Source: Marivirga tractuosa DSM 4126
GTDB taxonomy: Bacteria > Bacteroidota > Bacteroidia > Cytophagales > Cyclobacteriaceae
Direction of reading: 5' to 3'
DNA: 64,000 bases
Assembly (NCBI RefSeq): GCF_000183425.1
Contig: NC_014759.1
Location: forward strand, 3,503,001 to 3,567,000
Part shown: piece after piece, positions 26,047-38,700 of the stretch
How the letters are laid out: each line of letters begins with the position of its first letter
How positions within the stretch are numbered: position 1 is the first letter of the stretch
The notes under the pieces: generated by a model
What the model was told of the DNA's origin: nothing
The model's input: the letters and a program-made list of their open reading frames with translations, nothing else
Database searches by the model: none
Translations under genes and position numbers: made by a program

Positions 26047-29000
26047 TTGCGCTTTTTTACAATTCTCTTATTATTACTATTACCCTATTTTACACTTTAT
26101 AGCAGCGGTGATGCTCGTTTATTTCAGAGGATAAAGCCCAAGTCTAACAGTCTCTCGTTCAGCAAAAGAATCACGTCTGATAATTCAATATTAATTCCTG
26201 ATAGGAAAATTAATTCTGTCAAATATTCAAGTTTTCAGCAATATCGGAGTTTTGATGATTCAGGTTCTTTAGGGGAAAATTCATTTAATGATATTATGCA
26301 TTTTGATGATTTGTCTTTTAATGAATCGATGAATTCCGATTCAATACAATATCATATTAAAGAGGCTCAAAGGTTGTCGAAAGAAGTTCGGGAAGAGGGC
26401 AGGTTTATAGATTATTTATCAATTAGTCAATCTTTTCAGCTCCCTGTTGGAATAAAGAAAACAATTTCCGGTCTAGAGTACACCTTGATATTCCACAAAG
26501 TTATACTTGATGAAGGTTCGGCATTTATTGATGCTTATTTAACGATTGAACTGCCTAGTGAAAAAGAATTGAGTTTTATGGGGCGAGGCATTGAGTTTTC
26601 TGTTGATGGTGGGATTACGGGTGTCGGCAGAGTGGAATTGTTGGGCAATAATAATGTTGCGTTTTCCGAAAATAGTCAAGAGCAAAAAATACTACTGACA
26701 TTAATCGGGGGAAATTCGAATAATCCAGGCTTTACCTATGCAGAATTTGATTGCTATGGATTTCGCGAACTTTCGATTGATGCTGCATTGACTTTTTCAA
26801 AGGATTTATTACTGAAAGAAAATGAAGATGGTTCTATTTCTGATGAAAGACTTACTGCTCGAGTCACAACAAGAGTATCAGATTGGAATAATATTATGGC
26901 AAATATTACATTGCCAAAATTTCAAGTAAATGGATTGAAAGGCTGGTCTTTTAAGGTTACCAATGCAATTCTAGATTTTTCAGATTTCGATAATGCTGGA
27001 AATATTATTTTTCCTCCAGATTATGATTCTCCTTATTTTACAAGTGAAGGTCAGGCCTTGTGGAGAGGACTTTACTTGAGAGAATTAGAAGTCACCTTGC
27101 CTCAAGAATTTAATAAAAAAAATCAAACACGCAGGACTTCTTTTTTTGCTGAAAATCTAATCATTGATGAAACTGGTTTTACTGGTATTGTTGGAGCGAG
27201 AGAACTGATTGGATTGGAAGAGGGGGATGCCAATTCATGGAAATTATCAGTCCAAAACTTATCGGGAACTTTTATTCAAAATGAATTTGTAGGGGGTGAA
27301 ATTTCTGGGCAAATTCAAGTTCCTTCCCTTGAAACGGAAGAACCCTTATTATATACAGGCACTTTTTCAGCCAATGGTGATTATAATTTAATTGCCCGAC
27401 TACAAAGTACTGCAAAATTCAATGTTTTCAAGGCTGATTTAAACCTTGGATCGAATTCATTGATTGAGCTAAGTGTGATTGATGGAAAATTTAAGCCTAG
27501 AGCAATTTTGCATGGTAATATGGATGTAAAACCAACCACCAGTTCGGGTAAAGAAGGAGCTGAGTTAAATGGTTTGATATTCCAATCCTTAGTATTACAA
27601 ACGGAAGCTCCATATTTTGATGCGGAATATTTTGGATTTAAGCCTGAAGCAGAGGGGAATAAAGCTGGTGGTTTTCCGATTGGAATTGAAGAAATAGCTT
27701 TAAGAACAGAAGGAGAAAGGGTGGGAATTTATGCTGGAATCATTGTTAATTTAGTACGTGCCAATGATAGTGGGTTTGGGGCAGGCGCAGGAGTTACTGT
27801 GTGGGCGAAGCAAAACCGTTTAGAAAAGCAGGTTTATTATGATTATGAATCACTTGAATTTTCAACTATTTCTGTAAATGTATCCAGGAGTGGTTTTTCA
27901 TTTGAAGGAACCTTGAATTTTTATGAGGGAGACTATACATATGGAGATGGTATAAAAGGAGATCTCAAAGCAGAATTTGCTGGGATTGTAGTAGAGGCTA
28001 CAGGCTTGTTTGGGTCTGTAGATGGGTTTAGGTACTGGTATGTAGATGCTATGGTAGAGTTTCCTGATGGAGCTCCTGTAATTGCTCCATTTGCTGTTAA
28101 TGGACTTGGAGGCGGAGCTTTTTACCATATGCGACAAAAAGGATTAAATGAAAATATTGGTTCTCCTTTAGGGAAATCTGCATCTGATATTATATATATT
28201 CCCGATGAAAGTTTTCATTTGGGCTTGAAAGCTTCTGTAAGATACAGCCTACAAAACGCTGAAGCCGCAGCAAACGGTAGGGCTGAATTTGGAATTGCCT
28301 TTAATTCTAATGGGGGGATTAACCAAATTGCATTTAATGGTAGTATTGAAATAATGACAGAAGGATTTTCAACTGATCTGGGTGAAATTTCAGAATTGGC
28401 CAGAAAAGTTTCAAATCAAGAAGGAATTATATCAGTGCCAGGATCTTCTATAAGAGGAAATGTAAATCTACTTTTTGATAATAAGAATAAAACATTCCAC
28501 GGAGTTGTTGATGTCTATGTCAATGCCGCTGGAGGGATAATTAAAGGCATTAATTCTGGTGGGTCGGCAGGTAGGGCTACTATTCATTTTGAGGAAAGTT
28601 ATTGGTACATACATGTTGGTAAACCTGATCATCCTATTGGCTTGGAATTTTTGAGTCTGGCTCAAACTGAGAGTTATTTTATGATAGGCCATGATATTCC
28701 TGGTATACCACCACCACCCCAATTAGTATTGGATATTCTTACCTCTGAACAACGTGCAGATAATGAAAGGATTAGGAATAATAGTAGGGAATTATCACAA
28801 TTAAGTACTGGACAGGGCTTTGCATTTGGAACGCGCTTCACCATTGATACTGGAGATAAAAAGTACTTGATGTTTTATGGAAGATTTGCTGCAACTGCTG
28901 GTTTTGACATCAATATGGCACGGTACAATGCAAGTTGTAGCGGTCAAGCTGGACTTGTTGGCATAAATGGATGGTATGCTCAAGGCCAAGCATATATAGG

Positions 29001-30723
29001 CTTATTGGCTACCATTGGAATGGATATCAATTTGAAATTCATAAAGAAAAAAGTAGAGATATTTCATGGGGAATTGGCTGCCTTAATGCAAGTTAAAGGC
29101 CCTAATCCATTTTGGATGCGGGGAGATGCGGCAGGTAGATTTAGTGTTTTAGATGGTTTAGTTGAAGGCAGTTTTGATTTCGATGTTGAAATTGGAGAGG
29201 AATGTAAGTTGGAATCTTCTGGCGAAAGCCCCCTAGAGGAGATGAAAGTAATTGCTGAACTAACGCCTAAAAATGAGACTAATAAAATAGATGTATTTAC
29301 TACTCCTCAAGCAGTATTTAACATTCCTGTTGAGAAGGAATTTGAAATATTGGATTTTGAAAGAAACCCCATTGCTTACAGAGTTAAGCTAGATTATTTT
29401 AGACTTAACCAGGGAACCTCTGAAATAGATGCTGAAATAACATTTAATGATGATAAAAATGTTTTTGTATTAGATCCTAAAATAGTTTTGCCTTCTGAGG
29501 TGGATCTTGATTTAGAGATAAAAATCCATTTTGAAGAGAGGGTAAATGGAAATTGGGTAAAGCTTGAAGAAAACAATCAAGTAGTTACAGAAACATTAGC
29601 ATATTCATTTACTACAGGTTTACAACCTGACTATATACCTAAGGAGATGGTAGAGTATTCATATCCTATAGAGGGTATGGTTAATTTTTATCAAGGGGAA
29701 TCTGATTATGGATACATAAAATTAAATGATCCTGGATTGCTTAGGCCATTTGAAAAAGAAGGTAGATGGGATTTGAAGGCCAGTTTTACGGATGAGAGAG
29801 GAAATTCAATAAGGACGGATTTTACCTATAACGATCATTCACATGAGGTGCGATTTAACATACCTGAATTATCGAATAAAAAAATATATCACTTTCAATT
29901 ATTAAGGGTTCCAAGTCAAGAAAATGTAGCCTATGACAGTAATATCGATAAGGTTAAAAGTGCTATTAGTAAAACAAATGATGGAAAGGATATAGATCTT
30001 GAAATCCAAACTATGGAGGCAGAAGGTAGCATTGAAGCACTGTCAGAAGAGGAGATATATTCTTTTTATATCAGAACAAGTAAATATAATTCATTGAGGG
30101 AGAAATTTTTCTCAGATGATTATAATACTCTTTCTGGTTCAAGAGAAGTTTTAAGAGATGGTGTGCACCAATTATCACTTGATATTACTGGTGGTAAAGA
30201 ACAATTTGATAAATACGAAATAGCTGGTGGAACTAATTTTGATCCACTTATTTTTATTGAAGCAGATTTTGAAAATACAGTTTGGTATGAAAATCATTTA
30301 GGACCTTTACTTTATGATAATTATCCTTATTTCCCTACAGGTAGGGTCACTAATTCGGAATCTTTAACTTACGGAGTTCCACCAAGTACTGCATTCTATA
30401 TTAGTCAACAGAATACTGAAGTAAGGTTAAATCAAGAAAGTGAGTTTGGTCAATCATTCTTTAATAATGCTGAATATTTTGCCATCAAATATTTTAGTCC
30501 GGATTATGTGGAAAAACAATATGCTGAACTGCGTAATAAGGCCTCATCTTATTATAGGGGACGAACTAGAACAGAAAGAATCAAACGCCTTTTAAATTCG
30601 CATTTCCCGTTGATTCGCAAAGGTTTATATCCTACACAATTCAAATACATACTGCCAGGAGGAATTGCTGGTAAGAGTAATTTTAATTTAAGTTTTTACA
30701 GTTCAGTCGGCTCAGAGGAATGA
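26047..30723 (+). CDS. 1558-aa exported beta-rich giant of unknown function
   Basis: I do not recognise this protein. It starts with TTG at 26047, giving a signal peptide MRFFTILLLLLLPYFTLYSSG; no ATG serves this purpose. The long middle (about 80-1060) is rich in alternating strands and glycine, such as GAGVTVWAK, VNGLGGGAFYHM and IRGNVNLLFDN, suggesting a long beta-helical or barrel-like scaffold. The last 500 residues are more acidic. No C-terminal T9SS sorting domain is evident. It is the first gene of a tightly packed operon, its stop overlapping the next start in an ATGA. The association with SprB-repeat and PorP-OmpA genes suggests an envelope or export role. Confidence 0.7.
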   Translation: MRFFTILLLLLLPYFTLYSSGDARLFQRIKPKSNSLSFSKRITSDNSILIPDRKINSVKYSSFQQYRSFDDSGSLGENSFNDIMHFDDLSFNESMNSDSIQYHIKEAQRLSKEVREEGRFIDYLSISQSFQLPVGIKKTISGLEYTLIFHKVILDEGSAFIDAYLTIELPSEKELSFMGRGIEFSVDGGITGVGRVELLGNNNVAFSENSQEQKILLTLIGGNSNNPGFTYAEFDCYGFRELSIDAALTFSKDLLLKENEDGSISDERLTARVTTRVSDWNNIMANITLPKFQVNGLKGWSFKVTNAILDFSDFDNAGNIIFPPDYDSPYFTSEGQALWRGLYLRELEVTLPQEFNKKNQTRRTSFFAENLIIDETGFTGIVGARELIGLEEGDANSWKLSVQNLSGTFIQNEFVGGEISGQIQVPSLETEEPLLYTGTFSANGDYNLIARLQSTAKFNVFKADLNLGSNSLIELSVIDGKFKPRAILHGNMDVKPTTSSGKEGAELNGLIFQSLVLQTEAPYFDAEYFGFKPEAEGNKAGGFPIGIEEIALRTEGERVGIYAGIIVNLVRANDSGFGAGAGVTVWAKQNRLEKQVYYDYESLEFSTISVNVSRSGFSFEGTLNFYEGDYTYGDGIKGDLKAEFAGIVVEATGLFGSVDGFRYWYVDAMVEFPDGAPVIAPFAVNGLGGGAFYHMRQKGLNENIGSPLGKSASDIIYIPDESFHLGLKASVRYSLQNAEAAANGRAEFGIAFNSNGGINQIAFNGSIEIMTEGFSTDLGEISELARKVSNQEGIISVPGSSIRGNVNLLFDNKNKTFHGVVDVYVNAAGGIIKGINSGGSAGRATIHFEESYWYIHVGKPDHPIGLEFLSLAQTESYFMIGHDIPGIPPPPQLVLDILTSEQRADNERIRNNSRELSQLSTGQGFAFGTRFTIDTGDKKYLMFYGRFAATAGFDINMARYNASCSGQAGLVGINGWYAQGQAYIGLLATIGMDINLKFIKKKVEIFHGELAALMQVKGPNPFWMRGDAAGRFSVLDGLVEGSFDFDVEIGEECKLESSGESPLEEMKVIAELTPKNETNKIDVFTTPQAVFNIPVEKEFEILDFERNPIAYRVKLDYFRLNQGTSEIDAEITFNDDKNVFVLDPKIVLPSEVDLDLEIKIHFEERVNGNWVKLEENNQVVTETLAYSFTTGLQPDYIPKEMVEYSYPIEGMVNFYQGESDYGYIKLNDPGLLRPFEKEGRWDLKASFTDERGNSIRTDFTYNDHSHEVRFNIPELSNKKIYHFQLLRVPSQENVAYDSNIDKVKSAISKTNDGKDIDLEIQTMEAEGSIEALSEEEIYSFYIRTSKYNSLREKFFSDDYNTLSGSREVLRDGVHQLSLDITGGKEQFDKYEIAGGTNFDPLIFIEADFENTVWYENHLGPLLYDNYPYFPTGRVTNSESLTYGVPPSTAFYISQQNTEVRLNQESEFGQSFFNNAEYFAIKYFSPDYVEKQYAELRNKASSYYRGRTRTERIKRLLNSHFPLIRKGLYPTQFKYILPGGIAGKSNFNLSFYSSVGSEE

Positions 30724-32705
30724 AAAATATTTTAATTATATCGACCTTAATTTTAATGCTTTCGACAACGGCTGCTGTTTCACAAGATCTTCCAAAAGTG
30801 GAGGTTACAGCAACTTACGATTCGTTAAATCAAAAAATATTGCTAAGATGGGCGCCTAACAATCCCAGATTTTGGCTTTTAGCAAATGAATACGGCTATA
30901 CTGTTGAAAAATATTTTTATCAGAGAGATGGAGAACTTTTAGACATACCCTTAAGAAGAGATATTTTAATTGAAGGATTAAGTCCCAAAAAATTGGATTT
31001 ATGGGAGGATATTGTTCAAGCCAATGATTATGCGGCAATTGCAGCCCAATCGGTTTATGGTGAAGGATTTAAATTAGGCGATAGTCAGAACGGTATTATA
31101 TCAATTGTAAACAAACAAAAGGAAATTAAATCACGCTTTTCTTTTGCTTTGTTTGCTGCGGATCAATCAATAGAGGTTGCTAGTTTTTTAGGATTGTATT
31201 ATGAAGATTTTAACGTTAATGAAAATGAGCGTTACCTGTATAGGGTATTCGCCAATGTTCCGGATTCAGTTTTGAGAGCTGACACAGCTTCTATTTATTA
31301 TGGCCCCAATGATTTCACGACTTTACCTGCTCCAGTTACAGAATCAATAGCTCAAAAAGACAGGAATATAGTTCTAAAGTGGTTAAGTGCGCCTTACAGA
31401 AATATTTTTTCGAGCTACATAGTGCAAAGATCCTTTGATGGAAAAAATTTTAAAGCTGTTAATTCCTTGCCTACTTTAAACCTTGATTCAGGGCCGTCTA
31501 AAAGTAATTTATTCAATACATATATTGATACAGCCAAGTATTCAGGAAAAGCATTTTATCGAATAATAGGAAAAAATACATTTGGACAATTGAGCCCACC
31601 ATCTGACACACTTTCGATAGAAAAACTAAAACCAATTGACGTACCTCTCCCACAGATCGATTCAATTAATTTTGATAAAAAATCGAATAACATTTTTTGG
31701 TCTGCAAAAGGAGATACTGAATATATAGAAAAAGTGTTTTTAGAAAAAGCACAGGAATCGGAAGGGAATTATCAACTAGTTCAATTAGATAGTTTACCAA
31801 GGGATTTTGTTTTAAAAGACCATCTACCAGATGAAATAAATTATTATAGGGTGGGCATAACCGCAAGAGATCATATAAATTATAGTCTCCCTTTTCTATT
31901 CCAAAACATTGATAGTATCCCGCCTTCAAAGCCGACATTTAGTGAATATTTTGTAAAAGACAGTTTGCTTAGTCTAAGTTGGGATGCAAATTCCGAAAAT
32001 GATTTAGCGGGATATAGGATTTACAAAAGCCAGCGGCCAAATGCTGAGCCCGCAATGATATATGATGAAAGTAAACTTGACACGGTTGCTGTATTTGCTG
32101 AAAATCTATCTTTTACAAATAATGAGCGATACTATTATTTGGTCGCTTTTGATGACAATGGAAATGCGTCTGAATTATCTGATAGATTTACCGTTGAATT
32201 ACCTGATATTGTCCCTCCCTCACCCCCTCAGATTAGCAGTATTACTAAGATAAAAGATAGTGTAAAAATTGAAATTATATATAGTTCAAGTGAGGATGTT
32301 GAAAGCTACTTGCTTTACAGAAAAATAGGCAACTCACTTTATAAACTAATTCATCAGTTTGGAAATACAACAGGTCAAATAATTGATGTGGTGGAAATTG
32401 AGGGGAATTACAAGTATAGATTAGTTGCACTTGATAAAGCGGGGAATGAAGGGGTTTCCAAGGCTTTCCCTTTTAAAGTGCTATTTAATTCCAAAACGGA
32501 ATTTGAATATAGAGTAATTGAAAATGAGGATTCATATGAGATATTATGGGCAGTTCCCAAATCCACTAAAGTAAATAAAGTAAAGGTTTATTATAAAAAT
32601 GAAAATCAGTTCAATTTTATAAAGGAAGTAGATGCTGCTAAAGGAATATTGGAATTGGACAGGAAGAATAGAGTAAAAGAAAATATCAAACTAATTTTTA
32701 TTTAG
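30720..32705 (+). CDS. exported fibronectin type III domain protein
   Basis: The 661-aa product has a signal peptide (MKNILIISTLILMLSTTAAVS) and several fn3 repeats from residue about 200 to 600. Typical strand motifs are VLKWLSAPY, YIVQRSFDGKNFK, SLSWDANSENDLAGYRIYKS and YYYLVAFDDNGN. The N-terminal 180 residues contain KILLRWAPNNPRFWLLAN, another fn3-like start. No sorting domain is seen at the C-terminus. It overlaps the gene before by 4 nt (ATGA) and abuts the next gene without a gap. A structural or anchoring role next to the SprB-like adhesin is plausible, comparable to accessory genes of the sprB operon. Confidence 0.75.
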   Translation: MKNILIISTLILMLSTTAAVSQDLPKVEVTATYDSLNQKILLRWAPNNPRFWLLANEYGYTVEKYFYQRDGELLDIPLRRDILIEGLSPKKLDLWEDIVQANDYAAIAAQSVYGEGFKLGDSQNGIISIVNKQKEIKSRFSFALFAADQSIEVASFLGLYYEDFNVNENERYLYRVFANVPDSVLRADTASIYYGPNDFTTLPAPVTESIAQKDRNIVLKWLSAPYRNIFSSYIVQRSFDGKNFKAVNSLPTLNLDSGPSKSNLFNTYIDTAKYSGKAFYRIIGKNTFGQLSPPSDTLSIEKLKPIDVPLPQIDSINFDKKSNNIFWSAKGDTEYIEKVFLEKAQESEGNYQLVQLDSLPRDFVLKDHLPDEINYYRVGITARDHINYSLPFLFQNIDSIPPSKPTFSEYFVKDSLLSLSWDANSENDLAGYRIYKSQRPNAEPAMIYDESKLDTVAVFAENLSFTNNERYYYLVAFDDNGNASELSDRFTVELPDIVPPSPPQISSITKIKDSVKIEIIYSSSEDVESYLLYRKIGNSLYKLIHQFGNTTGQIIDVVEIEGNYKYRLVALDKAGNEGVSKAFPFKVLFNSKTEFEYRVIENEDSYEILWAVPKSTKVNKVKVYYKNENQFNFIKEVDAAKGILELDRKNRVKENIKLIFI

Positions 32706-35700
32706 ATGATAGACTTAAAGAACATACTGTTGATGAATATAATCATATTTGCTTTTTTAAGTGTGTTTCAAGCAAATACTGCCTTTGGTAATTCATATAA
32801 ATGTAATCCTGGGGCATCTGATAATTTAGTGGGGAGTTCAGTTTGTGCATTTACTACTGAGACCTATACAGCAGAATTCACCCCCTTAGGGAAATGTAAA
32901 TTTCGCTATACTTGGACGATTGAAGGAGGTGAATTTAGTTCAAATAGTGAGAGCGAGTTATCTGGAAAAGATCTACATTCTGTTGATGTTATTTGGTACG
33001 TGAATGCTGACTGCCACAAGATTTCTTATACAGCAACCAATGCTTTAGCTCCTGGGGATTCAGGGATTGGAGAGGAACTTTGTAAAGGGGAAGAAATGGT
33101 GGTTGAAGAAGGTTACCTTTATCCAATACTTACCGGTAATGCAAATCAACCACCAGACTTAAGCAAACTGTCTTTTAATGGGCAAGGAGAAAGTATGTCG
33201 CTACTTTGTTCAGATGATGGAGCTTTTTCAGTTATAGAGCACATGCCTGATAGTGATTTTGATATAGAAACTAAGCTTTCATATGTAGATTCAAATGGCG
33301 ATGAAGTAGTCCTTAAAGATTGGAGTAGTAAGATACCAAAAGATACCATTCCTTTTGAATTTACACCTACCTACGAAGATTTACATGCTAGGATCAAATT
33401 TTTAAAGCAAAGTAGGTATGGCGACTGTAATTCAATTACTAATGCTTATGAAAAGGAAATTGATTTTTATAAAAGGCCAGACCTTAAATTAGTTAGTGAA
33501 ACTCAGTCACAATGCAAAGGTGAAAGTGCAGTCTTTGAATATAGGTTTTTGGAAGGGGATATCAGTTCTGTTGTTATAAATTTAATGAATCAAGTCACTG
33601 ATTTTAATCAAACTTTTCAAATACTTACAAGTGAAGATAATACTTTCACTATTTATGATGGTATACTTATCGATGCTTATGATCCAACAAAAGAAGAAAA
33701 TACAAAAAGCAACTTGGTTTTAGAACCAGGTAATTATTCCATGACTATTGAGCCACAAGTATTAGCAGAGAATAGGAATGAAAATGGTGATTTCCCATGT
33801 GCTGATGTAGTAAAAATTGAAGTTGAAGAACCACCAGTTGATTCTATTATACTTAATACATCAGATAGTACCATAGCCTGTTCTACTGATAAAGCTACCA
33901 TTAGCTTTCAAATGCAAAGAGAAGATAAGCCTGCAGCTACTTTCGATTATAGGTTATTTGATGTAGATGAAGATGAACCAGTTGAGAAAAATGGGGTCTC
34001 CGATTCAGTTAATTTTTCTGTTGGATTAGGGAATTTCTATATAGAAGGAAAAGAGTCTGGTTGTGAATGGGATACTGATGCGGTATTAGAAAGTAATCAT
34101 GTAAATATTGTGACCCACTCAATTACATTCCAAGATGGACCGAAAGCTAATAAAGTAAAAACTAATGGCTTTCATATTCTTTGTTATGGCTATAATACAG
34201 CTTCTATAACTGTTAAAGCTAAAGATGCCCTTTCAGGTAATTTAGATTATTTATTGAAAAAGAAAAACGATGGTTCGTGGGATGATTATGATACTCTACT
34301 CAATGAGAAGAATAAGAAACAAGTTGTGTTTGAAGACTTGCCAGAAGGTAAGTACAAAGTGAAAGTTAAATATAATCGTTGTGATAATTGGGAGATAAGA
34401 GATGGTGAAGTAATAGAGTCTGATGTTGTTAGTATAACAGCTCCAGAACTTATAACTGTTGATAACACACCTACTCTAACTAGGCCTAAATGTGCTGTTG
34501 GTTCAGTTGGTTCTTTTACTTTTGAAGCTGATGGAGGAAATGGCGGACCTTATGAAATAACTGATGCGGAAATAAGCAATAATCAAGATGGTCAAAATGA
34601 TTTATTTAGTAAAATGACAATAAATGGTTTGGCCACAGGTGCTGTTGTTGAGAGCATAACAGTGAAGGATACTTTAGGGTGCTCAGAGCAAATTGATATC
34701 CAAGATCAGACTATGCCTCCTGCTGAAAACCCACTCCAATTTACCTATCAGAAAAGAATCCAACCCAAGTGTTACAATTCTAATGGAATATTTGAATTTA
34801 TATATGACAATGATAGGTACATAGATGAGAATAATAGTATTAAAATATATGTAGTTGAGGCAAATGATAGTTGCCTTGACGCCAGACATTGCAGTCAAAC
34901 TAATAATAAGATTGATGATTCAATTGTTAGTCTTGATGCAGAAGGTGATACGCTTAAAGTCTTGGTTGATTCAAGTGCAATTGTCAATGGAAATGCATTT
35001 AAAGTATACATAGAAGATGATTATTGTACTATTATATCTGAAACTACAATAAGCTTCACTAAAAAATTTAGACCCACCTTCTCACCTCCTTCTTCTAAGA
35101 GAATACCATGTAAATTTGGTTCTATGGATGTAAGACTTCCTATGAACCATAATCAAGGTTCATTTGATCTAAAACTTGAAAGAAAACCATCTGGGGAAGC
35201 CAAGTTTAAGGAAGCGGATCTGGATACAGTGCAAATGTATCGGAATTCAGATAATGAACTAGTGATTAGAAATTTATACGAAGGCGATTATAAATTATCA
35301 GGTACTGATGGAAAGGGATGTTCTTTTGAAGATTTTGAATTCACACTTAATGAACCAGATGAACTTTTAGAATTGACTGCTTCACCTCATACTAAATTTA
35401 GTGCCGATGGTACTGATTATCACATAAGTGAATATGGTGTTGCCGATGGTAAAATTGATTTTGAAGCTGAAGGAGGAGAATTTAATTACATATTTTATCT
35501 GTATAAGAATAGTCAATTTCAAAAATCAAAAACAACCAATAATGAAGGTTCCTTTGATAGTTTAAAAGCATTAGATGATGATGGTAATCCAAATGAATAT
35601 TATATCGGGGTAAGGGACTCAAGGAATTGTTTTAAAAGGTCTGAAACCTTCACACTTACCCAACCCGATTCTTTAATTTTCACCTACTTATTAAACAATT

Positions 35701-38700
35701 ATATCTCAAGTGAGAATGATACGTTTAATATAAAATGTAATGGTGGAACAGATGAAATAAGAGTTACAACGCAAGGTGGTGTCTATCCACATTTAGTAGA
35801 GGTTTACAAAGGTGGTCAATATGAACGGAAAGATTCAGTTTATTCTGAAACGGATACAATAGTTTTCTCAAATTTACTTCAAGATTCTTTCAAAATAGAA
35901 GTTACTGATAAATACAAGATTGATGGAGTTACAGAAAATTTAAGAACATCAATAGATGATTCTACTGTTTTAATCGAACCAACTCCATTAAGTGTTGACA
36001 CAAATTTGACCCAACCTATTTGCTACGGGGATAGCACGGGTTCCATTACAATTACTCCTTCGGGAGGAGTTCCTTTTGCAAATGGTGAATACGATATTCA
36101 TATTTTTGATCAAAACGGTGATTCGATTCTAAATGATATCACAGACGAATTATCAATTGTGGCTGATTCAGGTATTTATTTTTATACTATTTTTGATGCT
36201 TTTAATTGTGAATATGAATCTGAGGATGAATACTATACTGGTCTTGGTAATAAAATCACTGTAACTGAATTAAGTCCTAGACTTACCGTAGTTAAAGATA
36301 CTATAACTTACCCTCCCTGTGCTGGTGATGAAACCGCAACGCTTTCAGTTAATGCCAGTGGTGGACGCCCAGATGATGGGAGTTATATTTTAGAACTTTA
36401 TGATAATAATGTCCCACCATTGTACGGGCCTAACGCACTTATTGATAGCGTTTCAACTGTAGAATCTGGCAACTATACTTTTCAAAATTTGTTTGCTGGT
36501 GATTATACGGTGATTGCTTATGATGATTCATTATGTTCAGAAATGATTCCAATCACAATCGAAGAAAGAGATTATCCTTTAGAATTTAAAATAGTTGATT
36601 CTGTACTTGCTAGATGCCCAAATTCTTCTGATGCAAAATTAAAAATCATTTCAACAGGTGGAGATAGTCCTCATATTTTCTCACTCAATAATATTGATTT
36701 CTCACCTTCTGATAGTATAACTTATAGCGATGATAGTACAGAAACATATTATCATAAGACCTTCACAGGTTTAATAGGCGATAGCACCTACAATATTTAT
36801 TTGAAAGATGATAATTACTACGATGGCTCCTTTAATAATGTATGCTTAATAGATACAAGCCAAATTATTCCTAAAACCCCATCCTTGGCACTGAGTTTTG
36901 AGAAGACTGATATAAAATGCTTTGGAGAAGAAAATGGAGATTTTACCCTAAGCCCATCGTATGGAGATAAGAACAACATCAATGACTTTACCATAGAAAT
37001 TAATGGACCAAATGGTGTAGTAAGTCATGACCAAGGTTATGTAAATAATCTTTCAGCAGGCAGATATAAAATAAAAATTACTTTAGCTGATACTACCGCA
37101 TGTAAAACGCCATTGTTTGATAAAATTGATATTGATCAACCAGAACCATTAGTTGTAGATATATTTTCTAATACAGAATATAATTGTTCATCTGATGAAG
37201 AGATTATTCTTAATGGAGAGATAAATGGAGGATTATCAACTAGCGATCAATTTTTATATGCTATAAACAGTGACAATAGTGCTGATTTTGAATTGCTTGA
37301 AGTATCAAAGAGTGAATTTAGAATTAAGGAGAAGCTTGAACCAGGCTGGAATGTATTCTTTTTAAAGTCCTCACCTTATAATTGTATGGTTTCCGATTCC
37401 TTTTTTGTGGAATCAGAGCAACCAAATCTTCAAATTATAGCAAATCAAGCTGCGAGCTGTTTTGGCAAATCAGATGGAGAAATTAGAGTCACTTCAAATT
37501 TTGAGAAGCTTAATTTTAAGCTGATGAATGATGAAGATACGTTTTCAATTGATGATTCAGAAGCAGATACTGTAGTGTTTGAAGGACTTGAAGCAGGTAT
37601 TTATCAATTGACCGGAAGAAATTCAAGCTGTCTGGCTGACACTTTAGAGGTTATTGTTAACGAACCTGATTCGATAATAATACAACCGGAGTTAGTGGAA
37701 AAACCAACCTGCAATAAAGCCAATGGAATTGGGACTATGAATATTACGGGAGGCACCGCGCCCTATGAAATATTATGGCAAACGGAAAATGGGAATATTT
37801 TAGATAGTACATCTTTAAAATCAGGTTATTATGATATTCTAGTGGAAGATGCCAATAATTGTTCAGCTATTTTTAAAGACTTTTTGGTGGAGGAATTGAA
37901 TGATTTTACCGTTTCTGTTCAAACTTCTTCCAACCCCACTTGTGGTAAAGACAATGGCTCCATTTTAATTCAACCTAATGAAGGAATTCCTCCTTATGAA
38001 ATAATATGGTTTAAGGATGGATCCAAGTTATTGCATGATACGGACTCACTAACAGGATTATCTGAGGGAAGCTATATTTTCAGTGTTACAGATGCCATGG
38101 GTTGTATTTTTGAGGATAGTGTTAAGTTAACTGCCATTGACCCGATCAATATTGGCATATCGGATGAAGTTGCAGCGAATTGTGATACTCAAAATGGGTC
38201 TGTTACCTTATCAGTATCAGGAGGAACTCCTCCTTATACCTACTCATGGTCAGATTCTATTCCTAATACTGAGGGAAATTATGCTGAAGGTTTGTGGGGA
38301 GGTGAAATTTATACGGTAAGTGTAATAGATGCAAATCTATGCTCTAAGGATTATGAATTTTCAATCGGCAATATTGGTGCACCTGAAGTAGCAGTGCACA
38401 CCACCAGACCTAAATGTGGTTTAGCAAATGGTAGAATTGAGATTGAATTGCTTTCTGAAAATGATGCTAGTTACGAATGGAAGGAATTTGAGAATACTAA
38501 TTCAACTTTAGATTCTATTCCGTCAGGCATTTATTTTGTAACTGTATCAGCAAATGATTGCCCTATTACAAAAAGGATTGAACTTACAGAGGATATCAAT
38601 AATCCTTTATCTGTTAATCCAATTGATTCAAATGCAAGCTGTAATGATAATGGTGGTGAAATTGATCTTAACATTTCAGGTGGTACTCCGCCCTATGCAA

